From Boudabousia liubingyangii (GTDB lineage Bacteria > Actinomycetota > Actinomycetes > Actinomycetales > Actinomycetaceae), in assembly GCF_001907245.1 (NCBI RefSeq), contig NZ_MQSU01000001.1, positions 456,224 to 520,223 of the forward strand: a stretch of DNA of 64,000 nucleotides. The letters run 5' to 3'. Numbering within the stretch: the first letter of the stretch is position 1; each line of letters starts with the position of its first letter. Below are positions 1 through 7,808 of the stretch, piece after piece. The position numbers and the translations under genes are program-made. The notes under the pieces are model-generated. The model was not told where the DNA came from. It did not search any database and was given only the letters and a program-made list of their open reading frames with translations.

Positions 1-261
1 GCCCTTCAGGCCATTGAGGATGACAGCGTTTCTGATGAAGATACCGAGGCTGCTCGCTTGGCTGCCCGGGAAGCTGCCAGCGTAGCCGTAGAGACCGCTC
101 AGGCGGCCCGTGCGATTACCGAGGCCGCTGACGATGAGACCGGTATGGTCCCCGAGGAGCACCCGGTTGATCCGCTACAGGCTGGTCACGCGACCGAACC
201 TTCTGTCGGTAACGATGACGAGGAAGCTGAAACCGAAGAATCGGTCCAGCAACAGGCCTGA
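1..261 (+). CDS. C-terminal end of an acidic, Ala/Glu-rich protein (5' end outside window)
   Basis: Reading frame 1 is open from the first base to a TGA at 259-261, so this is the last 86 codons of a gene that starts upstream. The visible part is low complexity: an alanine/glutamate stretch that probably forms helix (residues about 17-45 of the fragment) and then an acidic, glutamine-ending tail. No catalytic motif is visible and I do not recognise the family. A gene upstream of this type of MFS transporter is sometimes a DUF3027 protein in actinobacteria, but nothing in these residues confirms that. Confidence 0.6.
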   Translation, partial: ALQAIEDDSVSDEDTEAARLAAREAASVAVETAQAARAITEAADDETGMVPEEHPVDPLQAGHATEPSVGNDDEEAETEESVQQQA

Positions 262-369
262 GGCGTAGTTAAGCAGGACTGAAGGATAGTCCAGCAGGCT
301 GGAAACCCTTCCTAGTGGACTAGTGTATTAATCAACTTGACCAAAGTTTTGAGTAATACCTCAAAGTTG

Positions 370-399
370 TTGACCAATACGCCTAAAGTCCTGTAATCT
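370..399 (+). promoter_or_regulatory. Putative promoter of the MFS gene
   Basis: TTGACC (370-375), an 18-base spacer and TAATCT (394-399) make a plausible sigma-70-type promoter. Transcription would start near 406, giving a leader of about 95 bases that holds the hairpin at 426-473. The octamer TTGACCAA occurs at 337-344 and again at 370-377, 33 bases apart (about three helical turns), which would suit a regulator that binds one face of the DNA. Inferred only. Confidence 0.4.
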
Positions 400-425
400 A
401 CGGGATTCGAAGCCAATAATTTTGC

Positions 426-473
426 CTTTGCCGCCCTCGGGTGGGGAATCTGACCCCGCCCAGGGCGGCAAAG
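426..473 (+). promoter_or_regulatory. Strong hairpin in the MFS leader
   Basis: CTTTGCCGCCCT (426-437) pairs perfectly with AGGGCGGCAAAG (462-473), and the inner GGG-T-GGGG / CCCC-G-CCC extends the stem, leaving a 7-base loop. It ends 27 bases before the GTG start and has no following T-tract, so it is not a standard terminator. It may protect the mRNA or attenuate expression. Confidence 0.5.
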
Positions 474-500
474 TTGTTCAGAAACTGGGAATATAAGTAA

Positions 501-1958
501 GTGTTCGAAACCTATGCCAAGCTTTATCGCCTTCCGGGAGCGTTCCTTTTCTCGCTAGCCGGATTCATTGCGCGATTCCCCATGTCGTTCATCGGGCTAT
601 CCACCCTGATGCTGATTCGGCATACTCACGGCCAGTACTGGATTGCCGGTCTAGTTGACGCGGCCAGCATCATTGGCTTCGCCGGCGCCGCCCCCTGGTT
701 GGCCCGCCTAGTGGACCGTCACGGCCAGGCACAGGTCATGCGTCCCTCACTGACCGTTTCGATTCTGGCCAATATTGCCCTGATTACGGTTGCCCTGCAG
801 ACCGGACCGGTATGGCTACTGTGTATCTTGGCCGCTATCGCCGGCGCTTTTTCTGGCTCTATTGGCGCCATGGTTCGTTCCCGCTGGTCTCACCTACTGG
901 AAGACCCCAAGAAGCTAAAGTCTGCCTTCGCCCTTGAATCCGCCCTTGATGAGCTGGTCTTCATGCTGGGCCCGGTACTAGCTACCGCCCTGACCGCTTC
1001 GGTTCACCCCGCCAGTGGCCTAGTGTTGGCAATCCTCTTTGCCCTATTCGGTGGCATGTGGTTCTTCTCTTTGAAGTCCACCCAGCCAGTCCCCTCTAAG
1101 ACCCTTCCGGTCGACCCGCAGGTAGCTGAGCGCGGCTCCGTAATGCGTTACCCGGCCCTGTGGGCCATTGGCGCCACCTTCGTTGGTGCCGGTACCCTAT
1201 TCGGCGCCCTGGACGTCTCCATTCTGGAATTCACTAAGGTTTTGGGACACCCGGCCACCTCTGGTATCCAGTTGGGCATTATGGCCGGCGGCTCCCTAGT
1301 GGGTGCGCTGATTTATGGTTCACGCGATTGGCCCCTACCCCTGTGGGCCATGTATCTAGCGGGTATGGCCCTGCTTTCCATTGGTGTTACGGGCTTCCTT
1401 TTCGCTCACACGCAGATCACCATGGGCATCATCATGTTCGTGGCCGGCCTGGTGGTCGCCCCGATTATCACGATCGCCTATTCGATTGTCGAGTTTGCCA
1501 TCCCCCGCCAGCAGATCACTGAGGGCCTGACCTGGATGAACACCTTCATGAACCTGGGTGTGGCCCTAGGGTCCTTCACCGGTGGCGTGTTCGTGGACCA
1601 CTTCAGTTACACCGGTGGCCTGTGGGTGACCGCGATTGCTTCTTGGTTCATGTTCTGGATTGCGCTGGCTACCTCGCGTCTGATCCGTTCTGCACTTGGT
1701 TCTTCCGGTACGTTGCGTGAGCTGGCTACCCGCCGCGCTAAGGCTTGGAAGGATGCGCGTGCGTCCCGTCCGGCCACGAAGCCGGCTAAGGGTAAGCCGA
1801 AGCGCGTTTTGAAGCCTTCTGATCATGATTACAAGCTGACCCCGGCCGAGTTTGAGGCCGAGATTGGTCTGGCTAACCCGACCGAGGACGTGCGTCGCTT
1901 CCCGCCTTCTACGATTGGTGATATTTCGGGTCAGGAAACCCAGCCGGACGTTCAGTAA
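501..1958 (+). CDS. Major facilitator superfamily transporter
   Basis: This 485-residue integral membrane protein has about twelve hydrophobic segments over residues 1-395. A conserved-looking cytoplasmic loop between TM2 and TM3 (LARLVDRHGQ) resembles the MFS loop motif. The last 90 residues are a basic, proline-containing cytoplasmic tail that is longer than in most MFS proteins. The fold and tail resemble the actinobacterial MFS family of unknown substrate that includes Rv0876c. The start is GTG at 501, preceded by a weak GGGA. It is transcribed alone between a leader hairpin and the bidirectional terminator at 2062. The substrate cannot be told from the sequence. Confidence 0.85.
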   Translation: MFETYAKLYRLPGAFLFSLAGFIARFPMSFIGLSTLMLIRHTHGQYWIAGLVDAASIIGFAGAAPWLARLVDRHGQAQVMRPSLTVSILANIALITVALQTGPVWLLCILAAIAGAFSGSIGAMVRSRWSHLLEDPKKLKSAFALESALDELVFMLGPVLATALTASVHPASGLVLAILFALFGGMWFFSLKSTQPVPSKTLPVDPQVAERGSVMRYPALWAIGATFVGAGTLFGALDVSILEFTKVLGHPATSGIQLGIMAGGSLVGALIYGSRDWPLPLWAMYLAGMALLSIGVTGFLFAHTQITMGIIMFVAGLVVAPIITIAYSIVEFAIPRQQITEGLTWMNTFMNLGVALGSFTGGVFVDHFSYTGGLWVTAIASWFMFWIALATSRLIRSALGSSGTLRELATRRAKAWKDARASRPATKPAKGKPKRVLKPSDHDYKLTPAEFEAEIGLANPTEDVRRFPPSTIGDISGQETQPDVQ

Positions 1959-2061
1959 GGTTTCTGGGCAAGTCGTAAAGGTGGCCGCTGAACCCACTCA
2001 CACTCGGCTAGGTTCTTAATAGCTCGGCTTGTCGCCGCTACCTTAACAAAAGCTTTTAAAT

Positions 2062-2103
2062 AAAAGTTCTCCCCGATGGTGACCCATCGGGGAGAACTTT
2101 TTA
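2062..2103. terminator. Bidirectional intrinsic terminator
   Basis: GTTCTCCCCGATGG (2066-2079) pairs perfectly with CCATCGGGGAGAAC (2084-2097) around a TGAC loop, flanked by AAAA on the left and TTTTT on the right. It serves the MFS gene (+) and rclA (-), which converge here. Confidence 0.9.
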
Positions 2104-2131
2104 AATCTGATCTAGTTGCTTAAGTGATGAC

Positions 2132-3520
2132 TCACTTAGCAGCAGCGATAACCTCGGCAATGCCTTCGGTAGCTGACGGGTGGGTGTAGATGCCGTCACG
2201 CAGGTCAGAGGCGGTGATGCCGTAGCGCATGGCTACTGCCACTAGGTTGATGACCTCGGCAGCTTCCGGCATGAGTAGCTGAGCACCCAGTACCTGGTCG
2301 CTGTCAGCGTCGATCACGAACTTCATGATGCCCTTGGGCTGCTTGACGATCTTGGCCCACGGCATGGTGGCCACGGCGGCTACCGGCTTGACGCCCACCT
2401 TAATGTTCTTACCGGCTTCGCGAGCGGCATCCTCGGTTAGACCGACGGAGGCTAGCGGCGGGGTGATGAAGATGGTGTTGGGGACGGCCACGCGGTCCTT
2501 GACGGAGCGCTTGCCTTCGCCGAATAGCTGGTCCTTGACGACGCGGTAGTCGTCTAGGGAGATGTAGGTGAACTGGAGGCCACCGTTTACGTCGCCAACG
2601 GCGAAGATGTGGTCCTGGTTGGTGCGGCAGTATTCGTCCACGACGACCTCGCCGCGCTTGCCTAGTTCTAGGCCGGCAGCCTCGACGTTTAGGCCTTCGG
2701 TGGCGGGCTTACGGCCGGTGGCGGCTAGGACGCGGTCACCGGACCAGACCTTTTCGTTGCCTTCAGCATCCTGGTAGTGCAGTTCAACGCCGTTTTCGGT
2801 GTCGACAACCTTGTTGATGCGGACGCCAGCGAATAGTTCCATGCCCTGGTCCTTGAGCAGTTCTAGGGCCACGTCAGCGACGTCCTGATCGCTGCGGCCG
2901 AAGAGCTTGGGGGCGGCTTCGAAGACGGTTACCTGGGCGCCGAAGTTGGCGGCTAGGGACGCAAATTCGATACCGATGGGGCCACCGCCGATAACGGCTA
3001 GGCGGCCGGGAAGTTCGGGGTTCTTCTGGAAGTCTGTGGAGTCGACGACGTACTTAGATTCGCGTAGGCCTTCGATGGGTAGCATGACCGGGACGGCACC
3101 GGTGTTGATGACGATGGTGTCAGCGGTTAGTTCTAGGGTGTCGTTGCCGGCACTGACCTTTACAGTGTGAGCGTCAACGAATTCGGCCTTGCCGGTGATG
3201 ACGGTCGCGGTTTCGTTGGAGTCCACCATTTCGAAGTTCTTGGCACGCATGGCGCCGGTGAGCTTGTCGCGGAAAGCAACGGCCTTTGAGAAGGCTTCTG
3301 CGCCCTGCTGGGCAGCGTCGTTGCCGGCGGCGGTGAATACGTCAGCAGAGTGGACTAGGGCTTTGGTGGGCACGCAGCCAATGTTGATGCAGGTACCACC
3401 GTACATCTGGTCTGACTGTTCCACTAGGGCGACGGTCTTACCCTGACGGGCAGCGTCTCCAGCTAGAGTCTTGCCTGCTTTACCGAAACCAATTACTAAA
3501 AGATCAAATTTGTTTTCCAT
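2132..3520 (-). CDS. rclA: RclA-type FAD-dependent disulfide oxidoreductase
   Basis: Class I pyridine nucleotide-disulfide oxidoreductase of 462 residues. Visible features are an N-terminal FAD-binding GFGKAG (11-16), the redox pair in GGTCINIGC (Cys44, Cys49), a second Rossmann glycine motif GGGPIG (178-183), the FAD-closing GDV motif and a C-terminal HPSATE (447-452). Several stretches, such as LQFTYISLDDYR and GEGKRS, match E. coli RclA as I remember it. RclA reduces hypothiocyanous acid and protects against reactive chlorine made by host peroxidases. It is the last gene of the dha operon, 28 bases after the MazG-like gene. ATG 3520 aligns with the family start; ATG 3535 is an alternative five codons longer. 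Mercuric reductase is less likely because the N-terminal metal domain and C-terminal Cys pair are absent. Confidence 0.85.
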   Translation of the reverse strand: MENKFDLLVIGFGKAGKTLAGDAARQGKTVALVEQSDQMYGGTCINIGCVPTKALVHSADVFTAAGNDAAQQGAEAFSKAVAFRDKLTGAMRAKNFEMVDSNETATVITGKAEFVDAHTVKVSAGNDTLELTADTIVINTGAVPVMLPIEGLRESKYVVDSTDFQKNPELPGRLAVIGGGPIGIEFASLAANFGAQVTVFEAAPKLFGRSDQDVADVALELLKDQGMELFAGVRINKVVDTENGVELHYQDAEGNEKVWSGDRVLAATGRKPATEGLNVEAAGLELGKRGEVVVDEYCRTNQDHIFAVGDVNGGLQFTYISLDDYRVVKDQLFGEGKRSVKDRVAVPNTIFITPPLASVGLTEDAAREAGKNIKVGVKPVAAVATMPWAKIVKQPKGIMKFVIDADSDQVLGAQLLMPEAAEVINLVAVAMRYGITASDLRDGIYTHPSATEGIAEVIAAAK

Positions 3521-3548
3521 GCTCAGTACAACCATTCTGGGTCGGGTT

Positions 3549-4010
3549 TTATTCCAAAGTGGAAGATTTGGGGGCAGAAAGTTTGGTGCCCTGCTGGGCG
3601 AACTTGTCTTGCCCAGCTAAAGCAGAATGCTCGGCGGCCAGGGCGCCGGCGCTTTCGCGGGCGGCCTCGACGGGATACTTGGCCGCATTTTTGGCGATTT
3701 TTGCGTTCGTGGCGGCCGCTAGGTCAATGCCGCACTGGTTGCATAGTTGCAGCAGGTAGAGGAAGACGTCGGCAACCTCGTCCCGGATTGCTTCCGCGCG
3801 GGGTTCTTGGGTGGCCAAATAGGCGGCTTGGTCTGCGGGGAGCCACTGGAAGCATTCGGCCAGTTCGCCCAATTCACCAGTTAAAGCCAGGAGCAGGGAC
3901 TTGGGATCGTTGAAACGTTCCCAGTCCCGCTCCTGGCAAAACTGTCGCATAAGTTCTGCGAAGTCATTCACTGACTGCGCGGCCGGCTGCTGACCTAGCT
4001 GTTCAGGCAC
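3549..4010 (-). CDS. MazG-like nucleoside triphosphate pyrophosphohydrolase
   Basis: A 153-residue all-alpha NTP pyrophosphatase of the MazG/DCTPP1 superfamily. Metal-binding acids are visible as GELGE (Glu46, Glu49) and DEVAD (Glu78, Asp81), and QERDWERF (26-33) before them is typical of the dCTP pyrophosphatase branch. It probably hydrolyses non-canonical or excess (d)NTPs to NMP and PPi in the cytoplasm. The GTG start overlaps the dhaM stop by 8 bases, so translation is probably coupled. The tail after residue 115 is Ala/Ser-rich and probably unstructured. Its presence in a dihydroxyacetone kinase operon has no obvious metabolic reason. Confidence 0.85.
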   Translation of the reverse strand: MPEQLGQQPAAQSVNDFAELMRQFCQERDWERFNDPKSLLLALTGELGELAECFQWLPADQAAYLATQEPRAEAIRDEVADVFLYLLQLCNQCGIDLAAATNAKIAKNAAKYPVEAARESAGALAAEHSALAGQDKFAQQGTKLSAPKSSTLE

Positions 4011-4851
4011 GCTCGAAGGCTCCAGGGTTGCATTCGACGGCGGCCTTGAATACCTCTGGGGCTTCTGCCGGGTCAGAAACTACTAGGCGTAGGATCTGTT
4101 CGTACTTGGCCCCTAGGGAAACCAGCATCATCATGGATTGGGCATCTACCGGGCCGGCTTCAGCTTCCTGACCGGACTGGGCGGCTTCTAGGGTCGGGTA
4201 GACATAGGCTTCGATATCTGAATCGAAACCGCCTAGAGCGGCCGCCAGTAGGGCAGCTGGACGGGCGTGTAGACCCACCTGGTCTAGGATGCGCAGGTCA
4301 ATGATATTTTCGGACTGTCCATCAGTTTCCGGGTCGCCGGTTCTCGCTTCGGCTCCGGTCGCTTTGGATAGGTCCGTATCGGTACTCTCAGGGCCTTTTT
4401 CTGCGTTCCCGGAATCCGGGATTTCCGCAGCGTATTCACCTAGGGAGCTGACTTCTGAGCGTTTCCCCTGGTAGGCGGCCTCGGCTGCGGCAGCAACCGC
4501 TTTGAGGTCGGCACCGCCCGCGGCACGGACGGCGGCCCCGGTGAGGCCTTCTACTAGTGGGGCCGCAGAGACGCGCACCCGGGAGGCAACATCCGGGTCC
4601 ACGAACTCTAGGGCCATTTCGGTACTCATTACGGCGGAGCCCAGGTCAATCATGACTAGGACACCGTCGCCCTGATCAGCTTCGGTGATGGCTTCTGAGA
4701 TGACGGCAGCGTCGGTACCGAAGTCGGTGCCCCCGTCGGCGCCGGCCGCGTTAATTAGCGGCACGTTCGCGTCGGGAAGCATTTGTCCGACTAGGTCGAT
4801 CGCTGCTTCTGCCAGTGCGTGCGAGTGTGAAACTACGACGATTCCGATCAT
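4003..4851 (-). CDS. dhaM: PTS-dependent dihydroxyacetone kinase, phosphotransferase subunit DhaM
   Basis: Two-domain DhaM of 282 residues. Residues 1-130 form the EIIA-mannose-like domain with the phosphorylatable His9 in VVSHSH. A flexible Ser/Thr/Glu linker (about 135-182) follows, then an HPr domain with GLHARPA (193-199, active His195). The partial enzyme I domain of E. coli DhaM is absent, as in other Gram-positive forms. It relays phosphate from PEP via enzyme I to ADP bound on DhaL. The start overlaps dhaL by 4 bases (ATGA), and the downstream MazG-like gene overlaps by 8. Confidence 0.93.
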   Translation of the reverse strand: MIGIVVVSHSHALAEAAIDLVGQMLPDANVPLINAAGADGGTDFGTDAAVISEAITEADQGDGVLVMIDLGSAVMSTEMALEFVDPDVASRVRVSAAPLVEGLTGAAVRAAGGADLKAVAAAAEAAYQGKRSEVSSLGEYAAEIPDSGNAEKGPESTDTDLSKATGAEARTGDPETDGQSENIIDLRILDQVGLHARPAALLAAALGGFDSDIEAYVYPTLEAAQSGQEAEAGPVDAQSMMMLVSLGAKYEQILRLVVSDPAEAPEVFKAAVECNPGAFERA

Positions 4852-5495
4852 GCGTCAGCCCCGAAAGTCTCTACTGCGGCCTGCAGAAGCAGAGCAGAAG
4901 AGGCCGCACCGGGATCTTTCACACCAGCGGAACGATTACCAAGGTAGGAAGCACGTCCCTTGTGGGCGATCATCGGGATGGTAGCTTCAGCGGCGGCATC
5001 TGCTGCTTCCGAGGCAGCTACTAGGCACTCGTGAAGTTCCTTCCCTTCCGCGACGGCGGCATCGTAGGCGTCTAGGGCGGGGTACCACACGTCAAGCATG
5101 GTCTTGTCCCCTAGCTGGGCCTTACCGCGGGCGGCGATTCCATCGGCACCGTCACGCAATGCCTTACCGAAGGTGGCGGCATCGACTACGTGGTTTTCAT
5201 CCTCGTTACCGGCAATGGCAGTGGCCATGCGAATAAAGAAGGTTCCGTAGAGCGGGCCAGAGGACCCGCCCACGGCAGACACCATGGTCATACCGGCACG
5301 CTTCAGCAGAGCGGCAGAATCAGCGAAATCACCGGCGTTGAGCTTCTGTACGCGTTCCATGCCGCGCTGCATATTAGCGCCATGGTCAGCGTCGCCAATG
5401 AGGCGGTCCAACTCGGTCAAGTCAGCCGCGTTTCGGCGAATCAACACCGCGTAGTTATCTAGCCAATTCTTGATCTGATCTGAAGTTGCGGTCAT
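4848..5495 (-). CDS. dhaL: Dihydroxyacetone kinase ADP-binding subunit DhaL
   Basis: This 215-residue helical subunit holds ADP as a cofactor. The Mg-binding acids appear as Asp30, Asp35 and Asp37 in LDRLIGDADHG, with the usual GGSSGPLYG nucleotide loop further on. It accepts phosphate from DhaM and passes it to dihydroxyacetone bound on DhaK. It follows dhaK by 6 bases and overlaps dhaM by 4. The family often has GDGDHG where this protein has GDADHG. Confidence 0.94.
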   Translation of the reverse strand: MTATSDQIKNWLDNYAVLIRRNAADLTELDRLIGDADHGANMQRGMERVQKLNAGDFADSAALLKRAGMTMVSAVGGSSGPLYGTFFIRMATAIAGNEDENHVVDAATFGKALRDGADGIAARGKAQLGDKTMLDVWYPALDAYDAAVAEGKELHECLVAASEAADAAAEATIPMIAHKGRASYLGNRSAGVKDPGAASSALLLQAAVETFGADA

Positions 5496-5501
5496 TTTTC
5501 T

Positions 5502-6500
5502 TTACTCTTCCCAATTAAGTGCTGGTGTGTGAACTGGGGCATCCCACAGTTGCAGCATTTCTTCATCTGCCCGCAGTAGGGACAGGGCACAACCGGCCAT
5601 GTCCAAACTGGTCACGTAGTTACCAACTAGGCTCCGGGCTACCCGGACACCCTTTTCTTCTAGAATCTGCTGAACTTCACCGTACATTAGGTACAGTTCG
5701 TGGAGCGGGGTGGCCCCCATTCCGCCCAGCAGTGCTACTACCGGCGAGCCGGTAAAATCTAGGTCCTCTAGGATCGGTTCAACCAATTCTAGAGCTAGTT
5801 CATGAGCGGACTTCATTTCTGAGCGCTCACGTCCTGGTTCACCGTGAATACCGATTCCTAGTTCAATCTCATTGTCGCCCAAGTCGAAGGTGGGGCGACC
5901 AGCGGCGGGCACGGTGCAAGAGGTCAGTGCCATGCCGAAGGAACGGGTATTGTCGATGACTTTCTGTGCCGTATTCTTTACGGTTTCAAGGTCAGCGCCG
6001 GATTCTGCCTTAGCACCGGCGATCTTTTCAACGAACAGGGTGCCGCCTACGCCGCGACGACCGGCGGTGTAGAGGGAGTCCTGGACGGCAACGTCATCGT
6101 TCACGACGACGGTGGCGACCTCAGTGCCGCTCATGTCAGCGGCTAGTTCGGCGGCCATTTCGAAGTTCATGACGTCACCGGTGTAGTTCTTTACGATGTG
6201 CAGTACGCCGGCACCGGAATCTACCTTGCTGGTAGCTTCCATAATCTGGTCGGGTACCGGGGAGGTGAAGACTTCACCGCAGCAGGCAGCGTCAAGCATG
6301 CCGGCACCAACAAAGCCACCGTGTAGTGGTTCGTGGCCGGAGCCGCCGCCGGATAGTAGGGCTACCTTCCCCTGCTTGGGGGTGGCACGGTAAATGTTGT
6401 GTTGCTCTAGGTCAACATCAAGTAGTTCGGGGTGGGCTAGGGCCATACCACGAAGGGATTCAGTGACAACGTCGTTGGGGTCATTGATTAGTTTTTTCAT
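5502..6500 (-). CDS. dhaK: Dihydroxyacetone kinase substrate-binding subunit DhaK
   Basis: DhaK of 332 residues. It carries GGGSGHEPLHGGF with His56, TGDVMNFE with Asp109, and GIGIHGEPG with His219, the residue that forms the covalent hemiaminal with dihydroxyacetone. It makes dihydroxyacetone phosphate and feeds it into lower glycolysis. ATG 6500 (MKKLINDP) matches the usual family start; a GTG at 6521 would add seven residues. It is the first gene of the dhaKLM-mazG-rclA operon. No DhaR/DhaS regulator or glycerol dehydrogenase is in view. Confidence 0.95.
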   Translation of the reverse strand: MKKLINDPNDVVTESLRGMALAHPELLDVDLEQHNIYRATPKQGKVALLSGGGSGHEPLHGGFVGAGMLDAACCGEVFTSPVPDQIMEATSKVDSGAGVLHIVKNYTGDVMNFEMAAELAADMSGTEVATVVVNDDVAVQDSLYTAGRRGVGGTLFVEKIAGAKAESGADLETVKNTAQKVIDNTRSFGMALTSCTVPAAGRPTFDLGDNEIELGIGIHGEPGRERSEMKSAHELALELVEPILEDLDFTGSPVVALLGGMGATPLHELYLMYGEVQQILEEKGVRVARSLVGNYVTSLDMAGCALSLLRADEEMLQLWDAPVHTPALNWEE

Positions 6501-6542
6501 GCAATAAGATAACCACGTCACATAGTTTCATGCAAGTATTCT

Positions 6543-6580
6543 GTTACCTGTAACTCAATTTGTGGCGTAATGTGCAAATT
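6543..6580. promoter_or_regulatory. Inverted repeats upstream of dhaK
   Basis: GTTAC-CT-GTAAC (6543-6554) is a perfect 5-2-5 inverted repeat. AATTTG (6557-6562) and CAAATT (6575-6580) form a second, wider one. Both lie between divergent genes, 45-80 bases upstream of dhaK, where an operator would sit. The regulator is unknown. Confidence 0.35.
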
Positions 6581-6690
6581 GGCGCCTTTCAGAATGCAAC
6601 TGTGTGCAAAAAGTTTTCACAGTTTTCGCTTTCCCCAACTTAAACGTCATAGGCTATCCATTTGGGTTGTAAACCTGCTACTTTTAAGAC

Positions 6691-7287
6691 ATGTTCAACA
6701 ACGACTCGGACCCTCAGGCCCACGGCGCAAAGCCGGCATCTAAAGCCACTTCCGAATACCGAAAACCAGAAGATCAGGAACTGGTTCCTCCAAATCCAGA
6801 GGAACTGGAAGTTTTCTGGGAAACTGCTCGCCGTTCTGCGGGCTTTGAACGTCTTAACGTGATCATTGGACAGGGTGAACTTGCATCCGTCCGCCCGCCC
6901 GCATTCCAGTTCGCTAACACTCGTCATGTTTCTGACCAACTGGCTCAGGCGGTCCTTGATGGGGTTAAAACCGCAACCGCTTCCCTAGTTGCTGAATATG
7001 AAGCTGAAGAACTGCCTCTCCCAGAGGTCGGAGAGCTCTCCATCCTTTGTGATGGCGGCGGCCAACCGGTCGCACTGCTAGTCAACACTGGGATTGAGGT
7101 CTGCGCCTTCAACGATGTCAACAGTGAACATGCTGCCGCCGAGGGCGAGGGCGACCGTTCCCTTCCCCACTGGCGGGCCGTTCATCGCGCTTTCTGGGCC
7201 ACCCATTCAGCCCCCTTCTGGAAGGGTGACGGGACGGACCAGGTAGTTTGCGAAAGCTTTGAGGTCATCTACCAGGTCGGCCAGTAA
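6691..7287 (+). CDS. ASCH domain protein
   Basis: A 198-residue cytoplasmic protein. After a polar N-terminus (1-40), residues about 85-195 form an ASCH (PUA-like) domain with the characteristic GVKTATASL, a central acidic segment and a terminal FEVIY strand. ASCH domains bind RNA or act on modified nucleosides (YqfB, for example, is an amidohydrolase), but the role here cannot be fixed. No Shine-Dalgarno is visible. TACTTT ends six bases before the ATG, which suggests a leaderless transcript. It is transcribed away from dhaK. Confidence 0.8.
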   Translation: MFNNDSDPQAHGAKPASKATSEYRKPEDQELVPPNPEELEVFWETARRSAGFERLNVIIGQGELASVRPPAFQFANTRHVSDQLAQAVLDGVKTATASLVAEYEAEELPLPEVGELSILCDGGGQPVALLVNTGIEVCAFNDVNSEHAAAEGEGDRSLPHWRAVHRAFWATHSAPFWKGDGTDQVVCESFEVIYQVGQ

Positions 7288-7462
7288 GCCAAGGTTGGGC
7301 TTTAGTCCACAGTTTTAGCCAATTCAAGGTTACAACTAGGTTGCTTACTTTCTTAGTGCCTTGGGTTTGGGATAGTGGGGATGTTAAGATTTCCCCTTAG
7401 ACAAACAGCGGGTTTTCGCGCCTAAAATGCGACCCGCAACCAAACAAATGAGGTCAAACACC

Positions 7463-7792
7463 GTGGGAAAGAAATTACGTTTCATTACCGGCGCACTACT
7501 AGGTTACGTCCTTGGCGCTAGGGCTGGTCGCGGCCGCTACGAACAGATCAAACGTGCCGCCAACAACTTCTCCAAGAACCCCATGGTTGCCAAGCCCTTT
7601 AACGCCCTCAGCAACCAGGTTTCACAAACCGTGAAGAACACGGGCCAGGTGCTCACCGATAAAGCTGCCGAGGCGCTAAAGAACCAGCTCTTCGGCGGTA
7701 ATCAGAACCAGTCCAACCAGAACCACAACGCCAACTACAACGCTAACGGCGCTAACCCGACTGAACTGAACCTACCTAACGAAAACCACTAA
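7463..7792 (+). CDS. Small YtxH-like protein
   Basis: Chosen as a 109-residue protein from GTG 7463 because AGG at 7451-7453 gives a suitable ribosome site and GKKLRFITG is a typical start; ATG 7427 would add twelve residues. Residues 3-25 form one glycine/alanine-rich hydrophobic segment (ITGALLGYVLGARAGRGRYE), the signature of short actinobacterial YtxH-domain proteins. A helical middle and an Asn/Gln-rich tail with repeated NQN/NAN units follow. It is probably membrane-associated with a cytoplasmic helix. Function unknown. Confidence 0.7.
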   Translation: MGKKLRFITGALLGYVLGARAGRGRYEQIKRAANNFSKNPMVAKPFNALSNQVSQTVKNTGQVLTDKAAEALKNQLFGGNQNQSNQNHNANYNANGANPTELNLPNENH

Positions 7793-7808
7793 GACCCAGA
7801 CTTCGATT

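Noticed and set aside
1-261. Identifying the first fragment as the GyrA C-terminal tail
   Set aside because: gyrA would be expected beyond crgA on the other side of the window, and the residues are generic acidic low complexity.
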